Source of the DNA: JAFGXF01 sp963732595
GTDB taxonomy: Bacteria; Chloroflexota; Anaerolineae; Anaerolineales; Anaerolineaceae
DNA: 64,000 nt
Direction: 5' to 3'
Assembly (NCBI GenBank): GCA_963732595.1
Contig: CAVSZZ010000002.1
Coordinates: 1,736,001 to 1,800,000, forward strand
Every line of letters begins with the position of its first letter. The first letter of the stretch is position 1. The position numbers were made by a program, and so were the translations under genes. The notes beneath the pieces were generated by a model. That model was not told the origin of the DNA. It saw only the letters and a program-made list of their open reading frames with translations, and made no database searches. This document shows positions 1-8,881 of the stretch, one piece after another.

Positions 1-744
1 CCGTTTGAGATAGAGTTCGAAAGAGATGCGCAGGTACAGATCCTGTTTCAGCTGATTGTGGTGTGTGATGAATGGACGGGCTGCAGCACCGCCGTAGACC
101 GGCTGGAGTACGGGTGTCTCAACCTCGAGGAAATCGCGATCATCCAGGAACTTGCGCAGACTGCTGATTATACGCGCACGCGTGCGGAAGATCTCACGCA
201 CTTCGGGATTCACGGCCAGGTCCGCATAACGCTGTCGATACCGCGTTTCCGGGTCGGACAGTGTGGCGTGCCGGATGATTTCACCATCCACAACCTCATC
301 CTTGGCTGCCGGCAGGGGGGTGATCGCCTTTGAAAGCAGCTTGAAATCCTTCACCAGCAGGGTGATCTCACCGGTGCGCGTGCGCATCAGTTCACCGCCG
401 GCCTGGATGAAATCACCCAGGTCAAAGCAGTCCAGCAACAACTTCATGCGTTCTTCACCCAATTCATTGATACGGAAGAATAACTGGACCCGGCCACTGC
501 GGTCTTCTATGTGAACGAAAGCCAGTTTGCCCATTGGGCGCATTCCACGGATCCTGCCGGCCAGAATCACTTCCGCGGTCGTTTTGGTCTCACCGGCTTT
601 CTCGCCAGCTTCAAACGCTGCGATCGCTTCTCGAGCCGTCACGCTTTGTTCGGCCTGGATCGGGAATGGTTCGATTCCCATCTCCTGCAGCTTTTTGATC
701 TTCTCCAACCGGACGAGCTCAAGTTCGTTGTACTTTTCTTCCAT
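1..744 (-). CDS. lysS: Lysyl-tRNA synthetase, class II, N-terminal 248 residues (3' end cut by window edge)
   Basis: The minus-strand frame is open from the ATG at 744 to the window edge. The protein begins MEEKYNELELVRLEKIKKL, as bacterial class II LysRS does. An OB-fold anticodon-binding domain follows (roughly residues 55-150, with GRIRGMRPMGKLAFVHIED and a GRVQLFF strand). The start of the catalytic domain comes next, with class II motif 1 (RARIISSLRKFLDDRDFLEVETP) and then a GGAAARPFITHHN segment. The enzyme charges tRNA-Lys in the cytoplasm. It lies downstream of greA on the same strand; the greA-lysS order is common in bacteria. The catalytic core with motifs 2 and 3 lies outside the window. 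Identification is confident. Confidence 0.96.
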   Translation of the reverse strand, partial: MEEKYNELELVRLEKIKKLQEMGIEPFPIQAEQSVTAREAIAAFEAGEKAGETKTTAEVILAGRIRGMRPMGKLAFVHIEDRSGRVQLFFRINELGEERMKLLLDCFDLGDFIQAGGELMRTRTGEITLLVKDFKLLSKAITPLPAAKDEVVDGEIIRHATLSDPETRYRQRYADLAVNPEVREIFRTRARIISSLRKFLDDRDFLEVETPVLQPVYGGAAARPFITHHNQLKQDLYLRISFELYLKR

Positions 745-773
745 GATCGGGTTCCCTTGTCTTTATTTAGCAA

Positions 774-798
774 CCCCCTCTCCGGACAGGAGAGGGGG
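774..798. repeat. Perfect 10-bp inverted repeat between greA and lysS
   Basis: The arms CCCCCTCTCC (774-783) and GGAGAGGGGG (789-798) are exact complements around a 5-nt loop. No U-run follows in either direction, so it is not a classical intrinsic terminator. It sits in the 98-bp gap between greA (upstream) and lysS on the minus strand, where it could weaken read-through or stabilise an mRNA end. It may be one copy of a dispersed REP-like hairpin; no other copy was found in the window. Confidence 0.6.
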
Positions 799-842
799 CA
801 GATGTACTATGGTTCAAATGGAATTTGATTCTGCCCCTGTGG

Positions 843-1304
843 CTATTCGACCTTGATCACCTTAACATCAAAACCACCGGCAGGAGCATCCACATGCACA
901 ACGTCGCCTTCTCCCCGGTTAAGGAGAGAGCGGCCTAACGGGGATTCATTACTGATCCGGCCGGCGCGTGGGTTGGCCTCTGCCGCTCCAACGATGGTAT
1001 ATACCTCAGGCGAACTCTTGCCTTCCTGGATGGTGACCTTGGCACCCACCTGGATGGATCCGGCCTGGCCGGTATCGCTGATGACGCGAGCTGTGGCCAA
1101 GAGGATCTCAAGTTCCTTAATGCGGCCTTCAACGAAAGCTTGCTCGTTCTTGGCAGCCTCATATTCGGCATTTTCGATCAGTTCGCCGCCTTCCATGGCT
1201 TCATGCAGGCGCTTGGCGATTTCGGCCCGCTTGGTGCCACGTAAAAATTCAAGCTCTTCCTGCAGCTTCTGGAATCCTTCACGCGTTAGAAATGAGGTTG
1301 TCAT
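843..1304 (-). CDS. greA: Transcription elongation factor GreA
   Basis: This 153-residue protein has the GreA layout: an N-terminal antiparallel coiled coil (MTTSFLTREGFQKLQEELEFL to about residue 75) and a C-terminal FKBP-like domain ending in the family's SPLGRSLLNRGEGDVV signature. GreA enters the RNA polymerase secondary channel and stimulates cleavage of backtracked transcripts. The acidic residues of the coiled-coil tip (GELIENAEYEAAK) are present. The frame is open to 1346, but I chose the ATG at 1304 because AAGGAAA lies just upstream and the length fits the family (about 158). It is followed by lysS on the same strand. Confidence 0.95.
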   Translation of the reverse strand: MTTSFLTREGFQKLQEELEFLRGTKRAEIAKRLHEAMEGGELIENAEYEAAKNEQAFVEGRIKELEILLATARVISDTGQAGSIQVGAKVTIQEGKSSPEVYTIVGAAEANPRAGRISNESPLGRSLLNRGEGDVVHVDAPAGGFDVKVIKVE

Positions 1305-1493
1305 GGATAATTTCCTTGTTGCAATATTTTCCTTTGTATAGAACACAATCAGCGCCGTGAAGGCGAACCTTCATAACGCTGTGACCGCAACTATATCATA
1401 AATAATTGGAAGATGCAATCAATTTACATGTGAATTGTCAAGGCCAATCGGTGGATCTCCGGACGAGGGTGGTTTTATAGTAGAATACTTTGC

Positions 1494-2672
1494 ATGACTC
1501 CGAAACCAAAAATACCCATGTCCTGCCCCGACCTGACCGATCTTGAGCGGCAGGCAGTGCTTGATGTGTTTTCCACCAATTACCTTTCAATGGGCAGCCG
1601 CATCCTGGCTTTCGAAGAAGCTTTTCGTTCCTACACCGGGCTCAAGCATGCCATTGGAGTTTCGTCCGGTACAAGTGGATTGCACCTGTGTGTCCGTGCC
1701 TCTGGTATCAGTACCGGCGACCTGGTATTAACAACGCCATTCTCCTTTGTAGCTTCCACCAACGTGATCCTGTATGAACAGGCAATACCAATTTATGTGG
1801 ATGTCCAGCTTGACACCGGAAATATCGATCCCGGATTGGCAAAACAGGCAGCCCAGGATCTGGCTGAGGGTGGATCCCGGGCGGAACGCTGGATGCCGCG
1901 CAAAGGCTGGAAAGCCGGATCGGCTTTCAAAGCCATCCTGCCGGTGGATATCTTCGGCCAACCCTGCGACCTGGATGGCATGCGAGCGATCGCGACGGCC
2001 CACCAGGTGCCTTTGATCGAGGATGCCTGTGAAGCCCTGGGATCGGAATACCGGGGTGCCAGGGTGGGAACCCAGGGAGATATGGCGGTGTACGCTTTTT
2101 ATCCCAACAAACAGATCACCACGGGCGAAGGCGGGATGATCGTTACGAACGACGACCACGCAGCTGCGATGATGCAGGCCATGCGCAATCAAGGCCGCGC
2201 ACCCGGGGATACCTGGCTGCAGCATACCTACCTGGGATACAACTATCGCTTGAATGAATTCAATGCCGCCCTGGGCACGGTGCAAATGAGCCGGCTGGAA
2301 GAGTTACTGGCGAACCGGGAGCAGGTGGCTTCCTGGTATGACCAGCACCTGGCTGGTATTCCCGGTGTCACCCGCCCCCGAATTCTGCCCGAAACCACCC
2401 GCATGAGCTGGTTCGTCTTTATCATCTGGCTTGAGGATGAAAAGACGCGCGATCGGGTTGCGCGTGAACTTGAGAGCCGGGGCATCCCGGTGAGACCGTA
2501 TTTCACTCCCATCCACCTCCAACCTTACATGGTCGAGCGCTTCGGTTACCGGAAGGGTGATTTCCCCAACACGGAACAACTGGGTGAACGTGGATTGGCT
2601 CTACCCTTTTCAGGAAAGATGACCGAGGAAATGGTGGCTGAAGTCTGTAACCACCTGCGCGTCGTACTCTAA
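1494..2672 (+). CDS. DegT/DnrJ/EryC1/StrS family PLP-dependent aminotransferase
   Basis: This 392-residue protein is of full family length. It shows the SSGTSGLHL phosphate-binding stretch near residues 57-65, the cofactor Asp in LIEDACEALG (D177) and the Schiff-base Lys in YPNKQITTGEGG (K206). Family members transaminate nucleotide-linked keto-sugars for surface glycans or antibiotics; the exact substrate cannot be read from sequence. There is no Shine-Dalgarno. TAGAAT ends 7 nt before the ATG, so the mRNA may be leaderless. It is transcribed divergently from greA and convergently with the next gene. The glycan region a few kb away makes a sugar-nucleotide substrate plausible. Confidence 0.9.
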   Translation: MTPKPKIPMSCPDLTDLERQAVLDVFSTNYLSMGSRILAFEEAFRSYTGLKHAIGVSSGTSGLHLCVRASGISTGDLVLTTPFSFVASTNVILYEQAIPIYVDVQLDTGNIDPGLAKQAAQDLAEGGSRAERWMPRKGWKAGSAFKAILPVDIFGQPCDLDGMRAIATAHQVPLIEDACEALGSEYRGARVGTQGDMAVYAFYPNKQITTGEGGMIVTNDDHAAAMMQAMRNQGRAPGDTWLQHTYLGYNYRLNEFNAALGTVQMSRLEELLANREQVASWYDQHLAGIPGVTRPRILPETTRMSWFVFIIWLEDEKTRDRVARELESRGIPVRPYFTPIHLQPYMVERFGYRKGDFPNTEQLGERGLALPFSGKMTEEMVAEVCNHLRVVL

Positions 2673-2701
2673 TAACCTAACTGTTTTTCCCGTTGGTGGA
2701 T

Positions 2702-3175
2702 TTACGCCACTGGTATCAATTTCACTGCCACAACATCCGCCGCCAGGTTTTCGAGATCCTGGTGGCTGTGTTTTGATGGTAACCCCTGGGCGCGCAGCAT
2801 CAACCCAATCATCAGTGGATGTCTTTTCAGCCTTACTTCCAGGAAATCGGCGACTTGTGTGGGATCTTCCATCAATTCCACACTGGCCTGGTAGCGTACA
2901 CCCCCAACCTGGACTCCCACCCGTGGTTCCTTGCGTACATTCTTCAACCAATCAGCATCCTTTCCCCAGCCGGAAGCCACCCAGTGGATACCATCGATCA
3001 GTTCATATTGCAGTGGCGTAACACGTGGCTCCCCGCTGTTCCTGCCGGTGGTGGTCAGCAGCAGGATGAGGCGCCGGCCGGGGAAGCGGGGACCGTAGCG
3101 TTTCACCATGATGTGATTCATGCGCCGGAGCAGCGGTCTCAATTTGAGGATGAGTGGGGTGGATTGGGAGGGCAT
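2702..3175 (-). CDS. F420-/deazaflavin-dependent nitroreductase-like protein (DDN, DUF385 family)
   Basis: This 157-residue protein has the small split-barrel features of the DDN family: GRRLILLLTTTGRNSGEPR followed by TPLQYELIDG, then a GGVRYQASVELMEDP strand. Family members bind F420 or a related flavin and reduce small organic substrates, and are common in actinobacteria and Chloroflexota. The 3' end lies 29 bp from the convergent aminotransferase. Its start is 3 bp downstream of the stop of the next gene (3179-3685), so the two are probably cotranscribed. Substrate and the F420/FMN preference are not determined by the sequence. Confidence 0.85.
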   Translation of the reverse strand: MPSQSTPLILKLRPLLRRMNHIMVKRYGPRFPGRRLILLLTTTGRNSGEPRVTPLQYELIDGIHWVASGWGKDADWLKNVRKEPRVGVQVGGVRYQASVELMEDPTQVADFLEVRLKRHPLMIGLMLRAQGLPSKHSHQDLENLAADVVAVKLIPVA

Positions 3176-3178
3176 GGA

Positions 3179-3685
3179 TCAGACATTAGCTTTCTTTTCA
3201 CTGACGAGCTTGATCTGGGTGATCAAGTGCTGACCGGCGGTGAAAAACTTTGACAACCTGTGTTTCCGGATGGATAAAGCCGTCTCCGAGCATTCGGTCG
3301 TGAAAATACCCGTATGCGTCAGGATGTAAAACCGGATATAACCTTCGACGGGCAGGGGAAAGTCACGAGTCGACTCGGTATATTTCAAAACCGCCTCAGC
3401 CTCGCTGACCATTTCCCTGGCGGCGTCCCCAACAGAATTGTGGTTGCCACTGCCGAGGATACCCCCGCCTGTGCTGAAATACAGGCTGGCGGTGCCGTCA
3501 ACGATGGCGGCCAGGGTCACAACCGACTTCGAGAGGATGAATTCCATCAGGCAGGCCCAGGCATTGGGATGCTCGGGCGTGGGCTTGATCTCCACCTGTT
3601 GGGGATCCAGTGTGAGAAGCTGGTTCCTCAGTTTAAGGTAGATCTGAGCGCTGTCACCAACGGATTGGGATGCTTCGCCGGTCAT
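3179..3685 (-). CDS. Conserved hypothetical protein, 168 aa
   Basis: I do not recognise a named family. The protein is soluble, with no signal peptide or membrane segment. It has a central stretch VVTLAAIVDGTASLYFSTGGGILGSG that resembles a beta-hairpin sensor or roadblock-like fold, followed by a helix and FPLPVEGYIRFYILTHTGIFTTE. I prefer the ATG at 3685 (MTGEASQSV) over upstream codons, because the upstream codons run into the terminator hairpin of the preceding gene. It is probably cotranscribed with the F420-type reductase 3 bp downstream. No function is assigned. Confidence 0.7.
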   Translation of the reverse strand: MTGEASQSVGDSAQIYLKLRNQLLTLDPQQVEIKPTPEHPNAWACLMEFILSKSVVTLAAIVDGTASLYFSTGGGILGSGNHNSVGDAAREMVSEAEAVLKYTESTRDFPLPVEGYIRFYILTHTGIFTTECSETALSIRKHRLSKFFTAGQHLITQIKLVSEKKANV

Positions 3686-3705
3686 GCGGCCATTATACTG
3701 GCAAA

Positions 3706-3741
3706 TAAAAAAAGGGCACACACCTCTGGTGTGTGCCCTTT
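3706..3741 (-). terminator. Intrinsic terminator downstream of the LiaF-like membrane gene
   Basis: A perfect 14-bp stem (arms 3711-3724 and 3728-3741) closes a 3-nt loop. Read on the minus strand it ends in a run of Us covering 3713-3707. It sits 13 bp after the stop of the gene at 3755-4762 and just before the start of the 168-aa gene, so it separates the two transcription units. Confidence 0.9.
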
Positions 3742-3754
3742 AGTATTGTCCGGG

Positions 3755-4762
3755 CTAGTGGATGTTGATACTGCCGGGACCGACATGACTGATGATGATG
3801 GTGATCTTATAGGTAGCGGTGTCGAAGTTCGCCACTTCCCAAACACCTTCCTGGGTGTCCCCGCTGCCGGAAACGCGCACCAGGTTACTGGGGAGGTTGA
3901 CACTGCCAAGACCGCCATCCAGGACATCCACCCGCAGGGCGAAGTTACTCGGCAGTATGAAGGTGGAGGATCCGGCTGAACCATCCAGATGGACGGTGAG
4001 GTTGGTGTTCTCCGGCAGGGTTACTTCCAACGACCCGGCGCTGCCGTTAATATCCATGTCATAACCTTCGGCGCTGACCGGCAGGATGATCTCCATCGAA
4101 CCCATGCTGACATTCACATTGAGATCGGTCACCATCAAACCGGTAAGGTCGAGATCAGAACTGCCCAGGCTGCCATCCACGCTCAGATCCAGCGGGATCT
4201 GTTTCGTCAATCCGATATTCCAGCCCTGGTCTGTATCCCAGCCAGTGTTGAAGGAAGGCCACCACCAGTTATTTCCTGATGTGCCGCCTTCGGATCCCAG
4301 GACGACCTTCTTCTGGGTTTCGCCGGATACGTTCAGATAGCCATTGCCGTAATGTCGCATGTCCGCCTCGAGCAGGTTCTGACCGGATTCAAGGGGAAAG
4401 ACCTCGGAGGACTCAAGTGACAGGCGCAGGTTAACAATGGCCGAGGTGGCTCCGCCGACCGGCTCTTCCAGGTGTTCCGTGTTCAACTGGGTCGGGCGGG
4501 AGATGCCGAGGGACGGTGCGTAGATCAGGACGGCGATCAGGCCGCCAATGATGGCCAGCCCGAGCACGGCGCTGATCCATGGGGCGACGCGCCCGAACAG
4601 GATGTCCAGTCCGATGATGATCAGGATCACCGGCCACAGGCGGAACAGGAAGCCGAGGTCGATGCTTTGAATATAGCCCAGGTTACTGAGCAACCAGATG
4701 GCGCCGGCGCCCAAAAGGACGATCGGCCAGAAAATGGAGCGGTATTGACGATTGTTTGACAT
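3755..4762 (-). CDS. LiaF/DUF5668-type membrane protein with C-terminal adhesin-like beta domain
   Basis: This 335-residue protein starts with four hydrophobic segments in the LiaI-LiaF style (FWPIVLLGAGAIWLLSNLGY, then a LWPVILIIIGLDILFG hairpin, then two more helices to about residue 90). A long beta-rich C-terminal part follows, with repeated GS(A/L)GSxxxxLP units (GSLGSSDLDLTG, GSMGSMEIILP, GSAGSLEVTLP, GSAGSSTFILP). Proteins of this type are linked to cell-envelope stress sensing, and the beta part resembles polymer-like putative adhesin domains. The ATG at 4762 has AAAGGGA upstream. Its transcript ends at the strong terminator at 3706-3741. Confidence 0.75.
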   Translation of the reverse strand: MSNNRQYRSIFWPIVLLGAGAIWLLSNLGYIQSIDLGFLFRLWPVILIIIGLDILFGRVAPWISAVLGLAIIGGLIAVLIYAPSLGISRPTQLNTEHLEEPVGGATSAIVNLRLSLESSEVFPLESGQNLLEADMRHYGNGYLNVSGETQKKVVLGSEGGTSGNNWWWPSFNTGWDTDQGWNIGLTKQIPLDLSVDGSLGSSDLDLTGLMVTDLNVNVSMGSMEIILPVSAEGYDMDINGSAGSLEVTLPENTNLTVHLDGSAGSSTFILPSNFALRVDVLDGGLGSVNLPSNLVRVSGSGDTQEGVWEVANFDTATYKITIIISHVGPGSINIH

Positions 4763-4890
4763 AGTATATATCCCTTTCTTGTAAGGAGATTCGATGTGAA
4801 TCGTATCCCTTTTGGTTTTCACTATATGTACGCATAGATCGGCGGGAAGTTTCGTTTATTATGGATTCATGTCCGGGGATTAAATGCAAA

Positions 4891-4907
4891 CCCCGCCGGT
4901 GGCGGGG
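4891..4907 (-). terminator. GC-rich hairpin after the 56-aa gene, possible terminator
   Basis: A 7-bp all-GC stem (CCCCGCC, 4891-4897, with GGCGGGG, 4901-4907) has a 3-nt loop. On the minus strand it is followed by TTTGCATTT. It lies about 70 bp after the stop of the small membrane gene. The U-tract is imperfect, so the call is tentative. Confidence 0.5.
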
Positions 4908-4978
4908 AATAAGCACGAAGTCACCTGTGGATTAAGTCAAATTGATGGTGTTAATTCCGCCCTAGAGGAGTGCCCGAA

Positions 4979-5149
4979 TTACATTCTCTTGACTAAAACG
5001 CCCAGGACCAGCAGGATGAATCCAATCGTGAGGAACCAGAAGAAATTTTCAGAAACGAACGGGATGGCGGCCAAATATCCGAGAATACCGAGGATGCCCA
5101 GGACCAGTGCGATCCAGAAAGTAAGGTTGGTTGGGGGTGAAAGTTTCAT
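4979..5149 (-). CDS. Small two-helix membrane protein, 56 aa
   Basis: This minus-strand frame runs from ATG 5149 to TAA 4979 and reads MKLSPPTNLTFWIALVLGIL and onward. It has two hydrophobic helices (about residues 11-30 and 36-53) separated by PFVSEN and ends with KRM. A canonical AAGGAG lies 7 nt upstream of the ATG. The strong ribosome-binding site, clean hydrophobic pattern and basic C-terminus support a real gene although it is short. Function is unknown. It is followed by a GC-rich hairpin. Confidence 0.75.
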   Translation of the reverse strand: MKLSPPTNLTFWIALVLGILGILGYLAAIPFVSENFFWFLTIGFILLVLGVLVKRM

Positions 5150-5497
5150 TATGATCTCCTTTTGTTATGAAACCACAGGTAACTTCATAAAGTTATAACC
5201 CTACGATATAAGAATCGTTGTTATGAAAAAATGAGATATCCTGTGTCTGACAGGCAAGGGATGCAGCTTGCTGGATGTCCAATACCAGGCAGGCAGGGTG
5301 GCTTTGACTGGATTCCCGGCCTTTCAGGAGCCCACCATGAATCGCGCAGATAATTAATTAGGACTTATCTTGGAGCTTATCAAGCATGACCTAACCGAAT
5401 ATTTGGGTATATTCTTTGGCCTACCTAGGATAATAAGAAGAGGAATGAATTCAACTTACTTTAAAATCCTTCGAGATTCACAATCCACCAGACGTCT
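5150..5497. other. 348-bp intergenic region
   Basis: It lies between the start of the 56-aa gene and the 3' end of the first sulfatase-fold gene, both on the minus strand. It must hold the promoter of the small gene near its left end. I found no convincing gene, RNA gene or strong hairpin in it. Confidence 0.5.
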
Positions 5498-7055
5498 CTA
5501 CGGATTCGTAACACAACCTGGCAGCGATTCCGGGATGGGTGTGTTCACGTCGGTGACCAGGAAGCTCTGATCTGCGAGCAGGGGCAGGTTGCCGTCGAAG
5601 TATGCATTGAACACCAACCGGAAGCTGTTCACCGGGGAAATGGTCGGATAGAGGAGTTCCGGATCGATGCCGGGCAGGTAATAGGCATTCAGGATCGGTA
5701 GGTTGTCTCCCTCCCCAAAGCCGTGGTCACCCTGGATGATGATGATCGGCGGTGTGGTGGATTGAGCCAGGATCTCTTTCACGATCGTGAGCATGCGGGC
5801 ATTGATGTATTCAACCGCGTAAATGTACCCGGCGCGGAAGTGTTCCTCATCCACGGCACCCTTGACGGGAACGGACCAGTAACCCGGATCGGTCAGATAA
5901 CCATCCGGTGAGAACACAAAAGGCGGGTGGGGGATGTCAACGTGGGCAAAGGTGAAGGTGGGCTCGCTGATGGCTGCCAGCTTTGGCAGCTCATCCAGGA
6001 TGAATTCCTCCAAACCGATGAAATTGGCCTGGGGGTGGGTGCCGCCCAGGTATTTATCCAGGTTTAGTTTGCCGCGATAATCCGAATAGATCTTCAGAGG
6101 TGTGGTGTCGATCAACATCTGCTCGAATGGGTTCACCAATTGCACCCCGTAGGCATCGGACCCTCGTTTTAGATACAGGTCGGCATCATCGATGCTCGTC
6201 CAATCGAAGCCTGTGTCAAATGCCACGGTCTTGTAGCCCAGCGCCTCGAAATTCCGACGAGTGGCGTTGGGCTTGATCAGCATCCAGATATCCGGGACAG
6301 AGATGCCCTGAGCGGAACCCTGCTCGTATAGCTCGGGCAGGTAACTCATGTTGAGCGAACTGACGATCGAGTTGTGGGTGTTGTTGTAATTGCTGCGGCT
6401 GCAGTCAGCCACGTAAAAACCCATCTCCTCCAATTCGGTGATGAAGTATGTGTTATCAAAACCCAGCTCGGTCTCGATCCGGTCGGCGCGCGCGTAGGTA
6501 TCCAGGATGATGTAATAGACGTCCGGTTTATCGCTCTGAGAGTTCAATGGGAGCAGGCTGGCTTCCGGGGTCCACTCCGCCACGGCACGTTCACCTTTCG
6601 AAGAGTTCAGCAGGTAGGTGGCGGTCTGGAATAGAGGCAAGACCACCAGGACGATCGATATCATGTTCAATATGCCGGTGGTTGGTTTCGCATCCCGGAT
6701 GCGCTTGCAGATCAGCCAGATCCCAGCGATCAGCAGAGCAAAGAACAATGATGGCCAGGTAGCGGTGCCTGACGATGCCCATCTCCGCCAGCGGGGTTGT
6801 TTTAAGGTACTCATAGATGCGACCATAAGTAAAAACCAATAATATAATGAAGGAGGTAGTAAGCGAAGCTTTTGCCCAGTCACGCAGGATAAGCCTTGTG
6901 ACCAACAGAATGATTCCTGTGGCAAGCAGCACAACACCCAGCGGGCGCCAGACCACCGAAGGGGATACCTCGTGGATGTTGGTGGCTAATAATGCCAGTA
7001 CCGGATAGGCGGCGAACAGCAGGGGGTGGAAAGGGATCTTTTGAAATTGTCTCAT
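5498..7055 (-). CDS. Sulfatase/LTA-synthase-fold membrane protein A (frame broken once near 6749)
   Basis: Two overlapping frames join to a protein of the same length (518 aa) as the paralogue at 7172-8728 if one base is removed near 6747-6751. The N-terminal frame gives MRQFQKIPFHPLLFAAYPVL with about five membrane helices. The second frame carries the alkaline-phosphatase fold: metal-site DVYYIILDTYARAD, a nucleophile-like Thr in NYNNTHNSIVSSLN, HVDIPHPPFVF, and the metal-binding IQGDHG. Such proteins transfer or remove phospho- or sulfo-groups on extracytoplasmic glycans or lipids. Removing the base restores LAILFFALLIAGIW, matching the paralogue's LVILFLALWIAA. It could be a sequencing error or a recent pseudogene. 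Confidence 0.8.
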
Positions 7056-7171
7056 CTCTGGATTGAATCGATACTGACCGATTATAGCTTCTTTCGGGGT
7101 CTTTGTCCCTCAAAGAAGTTGCATCAAAACCTGGCTAACCATGTTCCCAGGGAGAATATCTCACGGTTGAA

Positions 7172-8728
7172 TTATTCCAGGCAGTTGGGTGAGGTCTCCA
7201 TGAGCGGTGTTGAAATATCATAGATATCAAAGCTCTCGTCTGTAACCAGGTCGAATTGTCCGCCAAAAAAGGCATTGAATACCATCCGGTAAGTATTAAC
7301 CGGGGAAATGGAAGGATAAAGCATACTCAGGTCGATCCCGGGCAGATAATATGCATTTAAGATCGGCAGGAGACCCCCGCTGTCTTTCCAGTAGCCATGG
7401 TCACCCTGGAGGATGATTATGGGGGGCGTATCGGATTTTTGCAGTATCTCCTGAATGATCGCGATCATTCGACTATTGATGAATTCGACGGATTGAATAT
7501 AGCCTGTACGAAAGTGTGCATCATCTGCTGCTTTCATGTACGGCCCCGACCAGTAATCCGGGTCGGTCAGATAGCCATCCGGGGAGAAAACAAAGGGTGC
7601 GTGGGGAATGTTGATGTGTGCATAAGTGAATGTAGGTGCGCTGTACGCTGCAATCGTTGGCAATTGATCGAGGATGAACTCCTGTTGGCCGATGTAATTT
7701 GCCAACGGATGAGAGCTGCTGCTGTATTTATCCCAGGTGGCTTTCTGGTTGAAGTCCGAGTAGATCGAGAATAGGCTTGTATCGATGAGCATCTGTTCGA
7801 ATGGATTGATGTCCTGTGAGGAGGCAGAGGACCGGCCGCGTGCGAGATACAGGTCGGCATCTTCCAGACTGTTCCAGGCGTAACCGGTATCGAATGCCAC
7901 AATTTCATACCCCAAATCTTTAAAATTCCTGCGCACCAGGCTGGGTTTAAGTAATACCCAGGTATCCTCCTCTGACAGGCCTCCCTCTGCCGCCATCTCG
8001 TACAATTCGGGCAGGTAGCTCATATTCATGGAACTGACGAGCGATTTGACCGTATTGTTATAGTTACTGCGACTGCAGCGGGCCACATAAAATCCCATAT
8101 CCTCAAGTTGCCGAATGAAATCGGAATTATCAAAACCCAGATCAGCGGCCAGGATATCCGCGCGGGTGTAGGTATCGAGGATGATGTAGTACACATCGGG
8201 TTTACCCCCCTCTGCCCTAAGCTCGGGCAGGTTGCCGGCAGCCCCCGATTCTTCGACAGCCCGGGAATCACTTGCAGTCTTGAATTGATAAGATCCGATC
8301 TGAAACAGGGGTAATATCACCAGCACGATCGAGACCAGGTTCAGGATGCCGGTAACGGTTCTCGCATTCCGGATGCTTTTTTGGATGATACGGATAGCGG
8401 CAATCCACAAAGCCAGGAACAGGATGACCAGGTAGCGATGCCTGATAAAACCGGTCTCGACCAGGGAGGTCGTTTTTAATAAGTCATAAAGATGCCCGTA
8501 AGTAAAAAACAATACCAAACCGAAAGAAGTGATGAGGGCCGCTTTATGCCACTCATGCAGGATGAGCCGGAAAACAACGATGAGAATAATGGCGGCGACC
8601 AGTACGACAACCAATGGACGCCAGACCACGGTGATCGACACCTCGTGAATATTAATTGCCAATAATGCCAGCACAGGATAAGCGGCGAGTAACAGCGGAT
8701 GGAATGGGATTTTTTGTAAACGGCTCAT
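7172..8728 (-). CDS. Sulfatase/LTA-synthase-fold membrane protein B, 518 aa
   Basis: This is an intact paralogue of the preceding gene. It has an N-terminal membrane domain of about five helices (to residue 150), then an extracytoplasmic alkaline-phosphatase-fold domain. Visible motifs are DVYYIILDTYTRAD (metal ligand), NYNNTVKSLVSSMN (probable Thr nucleophile), HINIPHAPFVFSPDG and IILQGDHG (metal-binding Asp-His). By family knowledge it acts outside the membrane on phosphate- or sulfate-linked polar groups, as in lipoteichoic-acid or phosphoglycerol transfer; the substrate is unknown. It is 116 bp upstream of protein A on the same strand and divergent from protein C. Likely a duplication. 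Confidence 0.85.
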   Translation of the reverse strand: MSRLQKIPFHPLLLAAYPVLALLAINIHEVSITVVWRPLVVVLVAAIILIVVFRLILHEWHKAALITSFGLVLFFTYGHLYDLLKTTSLVETGFIRHRYLVILFLALWIAAIRIIQKSIRNARTVTGILNLVSIVLVILPLFQIGSYQFKTASDSRAVEESGAAGNLPELRAEGGKPDVYYIILDTYTRADILAADLGFDNSDFIRQLEDMGFYVARCSRSNYNNTVKSLVSSMNMSYLPELYEMAAEGGLSEEDTWVLLKPSLVRRNFKDLGYEIVAFDTGYAWNSLEDADLYLARGRSSASSQDINPFEQMLIDTSLFSIYSDFNQKATWDKYSSSSHPLANYIGQQEFILDQLPTIAAYSAPTFTYAHINIPHAPFVFSPDGYLTDPDYWSGPYMKAADDAHFRTGYIQSVEFINSRMIAIIQEILQKSDTPPIIILQGDHGYWKDSGGLLPILNAYYLPGIDLSMLYPSISPVNTYRMVFNAFFGGQFDLVTDESFDIYDISTPLMETSPNCLE

Positions 8729-8836
8729 GGCGATTTTAATCTTGTTCTGGTGTCTGTAGAATCCACCGGGTGTGGAAATTATACTTGAACCATCATCTTG
8801 ATAGACCTCATCGCAGGTGACTGATGTGTGTGGTAG

Positions 8837-8881
8837 TCGACAGGTTCAGGTGATCCAGTAAGATATAATCGTAAAGTCATG
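8837..8881 (+). promoter_or_regulatory. Putative promoter giving a leaderless mRNA for protein C
   Basis: A perfect -10 hexamer TATAAT is at 8864-8869 and the ATG begins 10 nt later at 8879, so the expected transcription start coincides with the start codon. There is no Shine-Dalgarno. A weak -35 (CAGGTT, 8841-8846) sits 17 nt upstream of the -10. It lies in the divergent 150-bp gap between proteins B and C. Confidence 0.55.

Noticed and set aside
774..798. Intrinsic terminator after greA
   Set aside because: The stem is perfect but no U-run follows on either strand; kept only as an inverted repeat.
853..1341. Long open frame on the plus strand opposite greA
   Set aside because: The minus strand encodes a complete GreA with all motifs and a ribosome-binding site; the plus frame has no homology-like pattern.
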